Origin: Blasia pusilla
Lineage: Eukaryota; Marchantiophyta; Marchantiopsida; Blasiales
DNA length: 64,000 bases
NCBI GenBank assembly: GCA_050084515.1
Contig: CM114272.1
Coordinates: forward strand, 1,984,001 to 2,048,000
Direction of reading: 5' to 3'
Shown here: positions 58,454 to 64,000 of the stretch, one piece after another
Layout of the letters: each line of letters begins with the position of its first letter
Numbering within the stretch: the stretch's first letter is position 1
Notes under the pieces: generated by a model
Told to the model about the DNA's origin: nothing
Databases searched by the model: none
The model's input: only the letters and a program-made list of their open reading frames with translations
Position numbers and translations under genes: made by a program

Positions 58454-61400
58454 CTACCTAATCAAAAACTCTTGCGGGTTTGAAGGAGCTTGGCCTTGCC
58501 AGTAACCCTCCCAACTGTTTACTCCATGAGGCTGGTAACCATTGATACTACCGGGTCCGGCATTTCCTGACAATCCAGGAGTCTGACCCATTCGGGCCCT
58601 ATTCCCTCGACCATGGCGCCTCTGATTCTGGTGAGAGTTTGACGTTCCTTGACCGCTGCCGCCTGGGTGATGACCTCGTGGTCTGTTGTCCACTGCTGAA
58701 TAGCTCACTCGTCCAGCTTGGGTAGGCTCAACATAGACCATTCTGCCATTATTAGGGTATCCTGACAACCCATTCACACCTAGCCGTTGTCCCTCCCTAT
58801 ACACATGACGAGTACCCATGTATCCCCGATCAAGTTCGACATCCCTGGAAGGGCCCCGGTAGGCATCTGCATTGGGCCCATCAACAATTCCGTAGACATC
58901 CATTGTGGGTGCCTCTCCACCGTCCCTGTATCCATCAACTGGGTGCATGTCTACTACTTCCCTGTGGCCATCTGTTGTCAGCATGTCCAGTACTGTTCTT
59001 GACGGAAAACCACGCTTGACTACATCTACATGTGTGACATTCATTACAACAGGACTGGATCTGGAGTCAATGTGGGAGTGTTGTCGCACTCTGCCACCAA
59101 AAGAGCCCATTTGGGGATCCACTCCATTCTCCCCATGGCCATTGCCTGGTAGGGTAAACCCTGGTCCAGCTTGAGATGGGTGGACATATCCAGCTGTTGG
59201 AATGACCGCTGTTTGAGAAGACACCAGGTGAGCTTGATTATGGTTGTTATGGAAAGACATATCCATATGGGGCAAATATCCTGTGTGGCTTGTCAGATTA
59301 CTTCTGTTGTCCACTGAAGACAGCCATCCATTCCCACCTTGCCAACTCCCCACGCATGTTGCAGCCAATTTCGCATAGTCTGAGCTCCGATGTCTTTGTC
59401 TGACAGATCCGAAAAGATATGCCCTTAAGTCCTTTGTGTCCATAACGTTCTTAACAGGATCCTTGAGATTAGACAGAGTCGAATGTAAACACTGATATAT
59501 GAGCTCAAACTCCTTTCGTGAGACAGAGCGGGCCACATTCTGAGTGCGGTCAGCAAAGTCTTCCACCTGTCATTGATTGGGAGAAGATCCTGTCAGTGTG
59601 TCACATATAGAAATGATAGTCAAGTGGAGAATGTGGCTACACACTGGCCCACAGAGATTCACACCCACAGATTGACTTCATCTTTAAATCTAACCAGAAG
59701 ATTCTCCTACTTCTTCAACAACTAGGTTGTTTCTCCCGGTAAATGACATGAGCAACACGAGTAAACTCTTTAGGAAACATATACTAAAAATCCTATGACA
59801 TCGAGAGGACATACAGAATGGAGTCCCCGGGATGAAGGAGGCCTAGAAAGAGTTTCAACATTAGAGTTTAATAAAAATGCAGATGATGGAACAAGTAATT
59901 TACAGAAATACAGCCAATATGGTTTTTTGGCCAGATTTTGGAAATCCATCTTCCTTCATATGTGCTAGAGCACAGACCCTGCTCCCAGAGGCTTTCCACA
60001 GCTACCATCTGCATCACCAATTGAAAGCAAACACATGTTGCCTGAATAACTGCTTCAAAAGAGTATACCAGCTGTAACTCTACAATCCTAGGCATAGTTT
60101 TTTTTTTTAACTCCTGACACCCACACATGAAAACGAAATAAGTTTAGCAATAACTACTGGATCATTCCCAAAATTCAAATTTGAACCACTACGACAGATC
60201 CACAACCACACCAACCCCAACAACTAATAATGAAGGAGCAGCTTCAAATTATGGTGGAATCACAAACCTTGACAAAAAAAGAGCCAAAAAGCTCAGGAAC
60301 ACTGTCAAGATTGTCCGACCCATAACCATCATCCTTGATTGACTTCACCCGATCTGCAACAATTCTTAGACAGTTTTCCACCGATGGTAGATACAGGTCT
60401 GCTCTACCCCAACACAAATTAAAGATCAGTAACACTACAACCACACACCCACTCCGGCAAATCACACTGATTCAAGCACTGCATTATAGTTCCAGGAAAG
60501 GATGTCCAGTCAGAATCTATGATTTTCGCATTCACGGACTACGTTATCAAAGTCTCCAAGAAGTAAGTCAACATGTTAAGCAGTTGGACAAGTACAAATG
60601 AAGATATGAAAAAAATACCTTCCATGAACACCGAGAATGGAGGAAGAATCGGAGGCGAGCATGTCTGTTGCACAGTTGCACATCATGAAAATATGTAGCA
60701 TGATCATTATACAGATCCAAGGTTTTGCTACACCTTCCTCTGCACGAACAGAACCATGATCTTACATTTATGTGAATCAATTCTCTCAACCACCTATTTG
60801 CGGATAGTTATTTCTACCATCTGCACACTCTCAGTAGGCATCAACTTCAAAGCTCCCCAAGATGGACATCCATCTTGCACTTTACTGTTAACAGAGTTTC
60901 CCTCATATCCACTTAGACTACTTTTCATGTGAGACCATTGCTTACCTGTAGATGAAATGCTACAAGCAGGCATATGGAGAGTGAGTTTAAAGTGCCATTC
61001 TTGGAACTGTTAACGTTGTGCTTCTTTGCCCAAGCTTTCACCTGCACCAATTAAAAGCTATCAGCTCCTAGGTGGAACCAGAAGTTTTATATCTGCAGAA
61101 AGCCTCCTTACTAATCAAGTCCTTCACCATCAGCCAGGAGGTTTGTAAGAATACAAACCAGGTAACACAAGATCCGGAATCTTGGATCAATTGTTGCAAA
61201 CAATCCCAAAACTCGAGACTTCAGAACCCCATCATTATTCTCAACTGAAATATCACATTCAATCCCAGTTTTACACTCGACGAATTTCACAACAGGCACT
61301 GCTGCACGGTAGACTGTCTCAATTCCTCGCACAGTCCGTTGTCCTGCACCCATATACAAGTAGGCATAAAGAACTCCCCCTGTACCACTCACCAGTGAGA

Positions 61401-62503
61401 CAATCATCTATGATTTTACTCCTCATCCAGGTCGGTCACAGGCTTCCTGGACAACAATTGTGGGGCAGCATTATTTTTGCAAATTGCACACAACATACAT
61501 CTCAAAATGCCAACAGCAGGCGTTTTGGATTAAAACATCAGCAACTTGATCGAAGTGCTTGGACAGAGACATTCAGCACGAATACTGCGTGACCCAAACA
61601 AGAATGAAAAGCCATGGTCAAAAGCAGTCTCTGTATACAGCCAACAGGAGACCAAAAACCCACCTTTTTGAAGTCCATACAAAGAATTTGCCACCTTCCT
61701 CAAATAGTGAACCTTGTCATTGCGGGGCCGGTCCCGCCGACCATCTGACAAATTTAGTGAGAGATCCAGGTCACTGCTTGCCGTGAACAAATCCATCACA
61801 AATGAACCAAAAGCGCTGATGCTGCTTCCTGAAATGCAACAGGGGTATTCAACCATGTCATGACCATTCCTCTACAGACAATTACAAAGATAGGTAAAGT
61901 AGGTGAATAGGTTCTGTCTAGATGGACCATACAGTCTGGATATTTAATAAAATAGAGATAGTAACATTTAGACAATCATGCGCATAGTACAATAAATACA
62001 CCCGAGCATGAACTTTAATACTGACCTGCAATTTTGTACTTCACAAACTTTTCGATGAACTGGATAACCAGTTCACGCGCTTCCCAATCTGATTGTTTGG
62101 GTTGAAGGATCCCATACACCTCATCAAGCATGTCCTTCATCAAGTTTCTGCAACTAGCAGAGAAACGGATCCGCACAGCCTGCTGTTCCAAGCGCATAGC
62201 TCGCTCATTTACAACTGCCGTGTTTGCAGATTATCAGCAAATTAATAAAGAATTACACTGTCACAAGCTTTACACTTACTTCAAAATTCAACATGTCCTT
62301 AAACTACTTGATAGACTCAAAAGATACGTACAGTAAATTGATGGCTTTCAAACATAGTCATTTAAAACATTATGTCACCTCACAGTCTGGAAAAAATTCC
62401 AGTAAAAGAAATTCCTAGGACAGAAAACGATGGACAACTGATGAATAAAGGAAGTTGTACATCTCCTAACCACTAACACAGATAAGAGCATATACATGGA
62501 TAC

Positions 62504-62536
<33 letters not shown>

Positions 62537-62659
62537 CTGTACTCATTAAGTAGTGCCTGTCGTAGCCTTGCGACCATAGACCCCGCGCCCTGGTTGGACG
62601 GTGCTTGAGACTGGGATGGGTGTAGAGAGAGAAGCAAGTGAAGAAGCAAGTGAAGAAGG

Positions 62660-62756
<97 letters not shown>

Positions 62757-63375
62757 TTGTGTGAATTGGGTACAGATTAACTATAGCAATAAAGACTGGT
62801 TACCGATGATGAAACTGTGCAAGAAAAGGAGTAAGAGTTCAACCTAGGAAGTTGACACTTCGATCTTTTCTTCATTATTATTCGATGATTCACACCGGAG
62901 CTTGGGCTACATATTGCTGCAGTTCGGTTAAGGCTACACTTTGGGTAGATAAAATGGAACTTGCATGAGCCAGCACCGCATATCACGCATACCCAACTCC
63001 CAGATGGAGTAAAACTCAGAAGATTTATTCCATCTAGTCGAGGTCCAAACAGAAGACATGAAGACGGGCTCAACTGGTAAAGAGCTCGTCGTAGCGTTGG
63101 AAACCGTAGTACGGCTTGCCTCTATTTTCCCTGACGAGGTATATTTGAGAGAAAAGGATAAAGACAGCGTTCCGCAATACAATCATTGGCCTTAAGGTCG
63201 CGAGAACGTCTCTATATTTAAGCACTTCATCAGAGTAGGTATAGACCATCTAACACTCACGATGAGAGGGAGGAACAACGGGACGGTCGGGTAGGACATC
63301 CTCGGCGTCGTCCTCCGAATCATATCCGCCGTGATGGCCCGGGATTCCACGACGCTCCCTGGACCCCACCTGCAT
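58454..63375 (-). CDS. Terminal nucleotidyltransferase (Cid1/TUTase-like), eight exons
   Basis: Exons on the minus strand: 63375-63261, 62214-62026, 61828-61664, 61343-61159, 61041-60946, 60664-60619, 60398 (or 60401)-60268 and 59566-58454. All borders are GT-AG and the phases agree, giving 679 or 680 residues. The Pol-beta-type nucleotidyltransferase core is clear: G109-S110 in SAFGSFVMDLF, the catalytic pair in SSDLDLSLN (D121, D123) and the third Asp in TGIECDISVEN (D187). A PAP-associated region follows, with VKAWAKKHNVNSSKNGTLNS and PPILPPFSVF and then a helical DSVPELFGSFFVK. The last 370 residues are Gly/Asn/Arg/His-rich and probably disordered. Such enzymes add U or A tails to RNA 3' ends; the substrate and nucleotide are not decided here. 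The start is the ATG at 63375, because a stop lies just upstream in frame; an extra 5' exon is possible. Confidence 0.88.
62505..62755. repeat. (GATA)n microsatellite interrupted by a LINE-end copy
   Basis: GATA repeats run from 62505 to 62535 and again from 62661 to 62755 inside intron 1 of the nucleotidyltransferase gene. The 125 bp between them (62536-62660) are a copy of the terminal repeat of the LINE-type element at 39.6-40.6 kb. Confidence 0.95.
62536..62660 (-). mobile_element. Solo 125-bp copy of the LINE terminal repeat
   Basis: From TTAAGTAGTGCCTGTCG to GAAGCAAGTGAAGAAG, about 100 bases are identical to 40418-40518 as far as I can compare. On the minus strand the copy is 5'-truncated (the stretch before ACCTTCTTCACTTGC is missing) and carries a short GAAGCAAGTGAA duplication. 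Its 3' end runs CACTACTTAATGAGTACAG into the TATC repeats. Confidence 0.88.
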
Positions 63376-64000
63376 CGCGGCGTCCAACCTGCAATCGACC
63401 ACCGGTCAGTATGATGAAGCCAAATTTGAGTAGAATCAAAACTCGCCAGAATGTCAGCCATGACAGCGACCAAGATATAACTTGAGTTTCAAAATGCCCA
63501 AATCAGTCCGGGAAAGACGATACAATGCGAATCGATCGTTACTTTCACGATGGACTTGACAGACCATCATACATTCACGCTCAATGAAGGATAACCCTGG
63601 CAGGAAACACAATCCAGGTCCTCCCCCAAGGCCACCTCGCTGCGAATACTTTACACGTGGTCACCTGAATCCCCCAAAAAAAACACAAGATTGGCTGAAA
63701 AGGTGGATACTGGGAAGATGGACTATGCAAAAGTGTCGCCGAAAAACCAAAGAGGCGAAAGTTTTTAGATGGTAATAAAATTGGCCTCAATTGCCCTTCA
63801 AATCCGACTCGAAGGGAAGCGGAGCTTTGAGCGCAAGAGCTACATACTTGGACTGAACGGCGAGGAATTTGGACCCAACTAATGACAAGATGACGTCGAG
63901 TCGAGCTCAATTCTCTGTCCACCTCCGCCAGCCAGCACATACAGACCGCTCTGCATTAATGTCGCGGCCCCATCAGAGAACTTGACTACTCTAGCACGAC
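63376..64000. other. Upstream region of the nucleotidyltransferase gene
   Basis: No domain is recognised in the open frames here. It likely holds the promoter and leader of the nucleotidyltransferase gene and possibly an untranslated or short coding first exon, because an AG acceptor-like site (TTGCAG) lies just before the assigned start. Confidence 0.35.

Noticed and set aside
1-64000. tRNA and rRNA genes
   Set aside because: I looked for the usual GGTTCGAATCC-type box and rRNA words and saw no convincing candidate; a covariance search would be needed to exclude them.

Overview
The window looks like nuclear DNA of a land plant. It holds a plastid-targeted ribosomal protein S17 encoded in the nucleus, a plant-type sorting nexin 2 with five exons, an eight-exon terminal nucleotidyltransferase of a plant family, and GT-AG introns. 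Plant-type retroelements, long AT-rich spacers and many GA/CT microsatellites fit this. The style (GA tracts beside genes, gypsy and Helitron relics, short to medium introns) suggests a non-seed plant, perhaps a bryophyte, but that is an inference and the species cannot be named from the sequence.

Layout. 0-12 kb is transposon wreckage: two head-to-head LTR copies around a (GA)45 tract, then a badly decayed Ty3/gypsy element (gag, zinc knuckle, RT, RNase H, integrase remnants and a C-terminal PHD finger, about 3.8-10.6 kb) that carries an internal tandem duplication and a probable nested LTR-like insertion. About 12.4-14.9 kb is AT-rich with no gene. About 15-20.6 kb is a decayed autonomous Helitron (PIF1-type helicase and Rep-side segments, minus strand), split by a solo LTR of the gypsy-linked family. 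23.7-25.3 kb holds the 3' part of a non-LTR retrotransposon with a single premature stop. 25.7-27.0 kb holds fragments of a short Helitron- or MITE-like family that recurs at 34.2 kb.

Host genes: an intronless WD40-like protein with an N-terminal membrane segment (28.7-30.3 kb, plus), plastid RPS17 (41.0-41.4 kb, minus), SNX2 (47.9-51.4 kb, minus) and a non-canonical poly(A)/terminal uridylyltransferase-like protein (58.5-63.4 kb, minus). Between them lie a clean solo LTR with a 4-bp target duplication (33.3-33.9 kb), a second LINE-type fragment flanked by about 140-bp direct repeats (39.6-40.6 kb), and several unrelated minisatellites (30.9-31.3, 31.7-32.1, 38.4-39.5, 42.1-42.4, 52.5-53.5 kb).

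The host genes have unrelated jobs (endosomal sorting, RNA 3'-end tailing, plastid translation, unknown) and there is no sign of an operon or biosynthetic cluster. The most unusual items are the PHD finger on the gypsy polyprotein, the LINE family whose 140-bp terminal unit sits in or beside microsatellites (one copy interrupts a GATA array in an intron of the nucleotidyltransferase gene), and the duplicated block of ACGT-core motifs upstream of RPS17.
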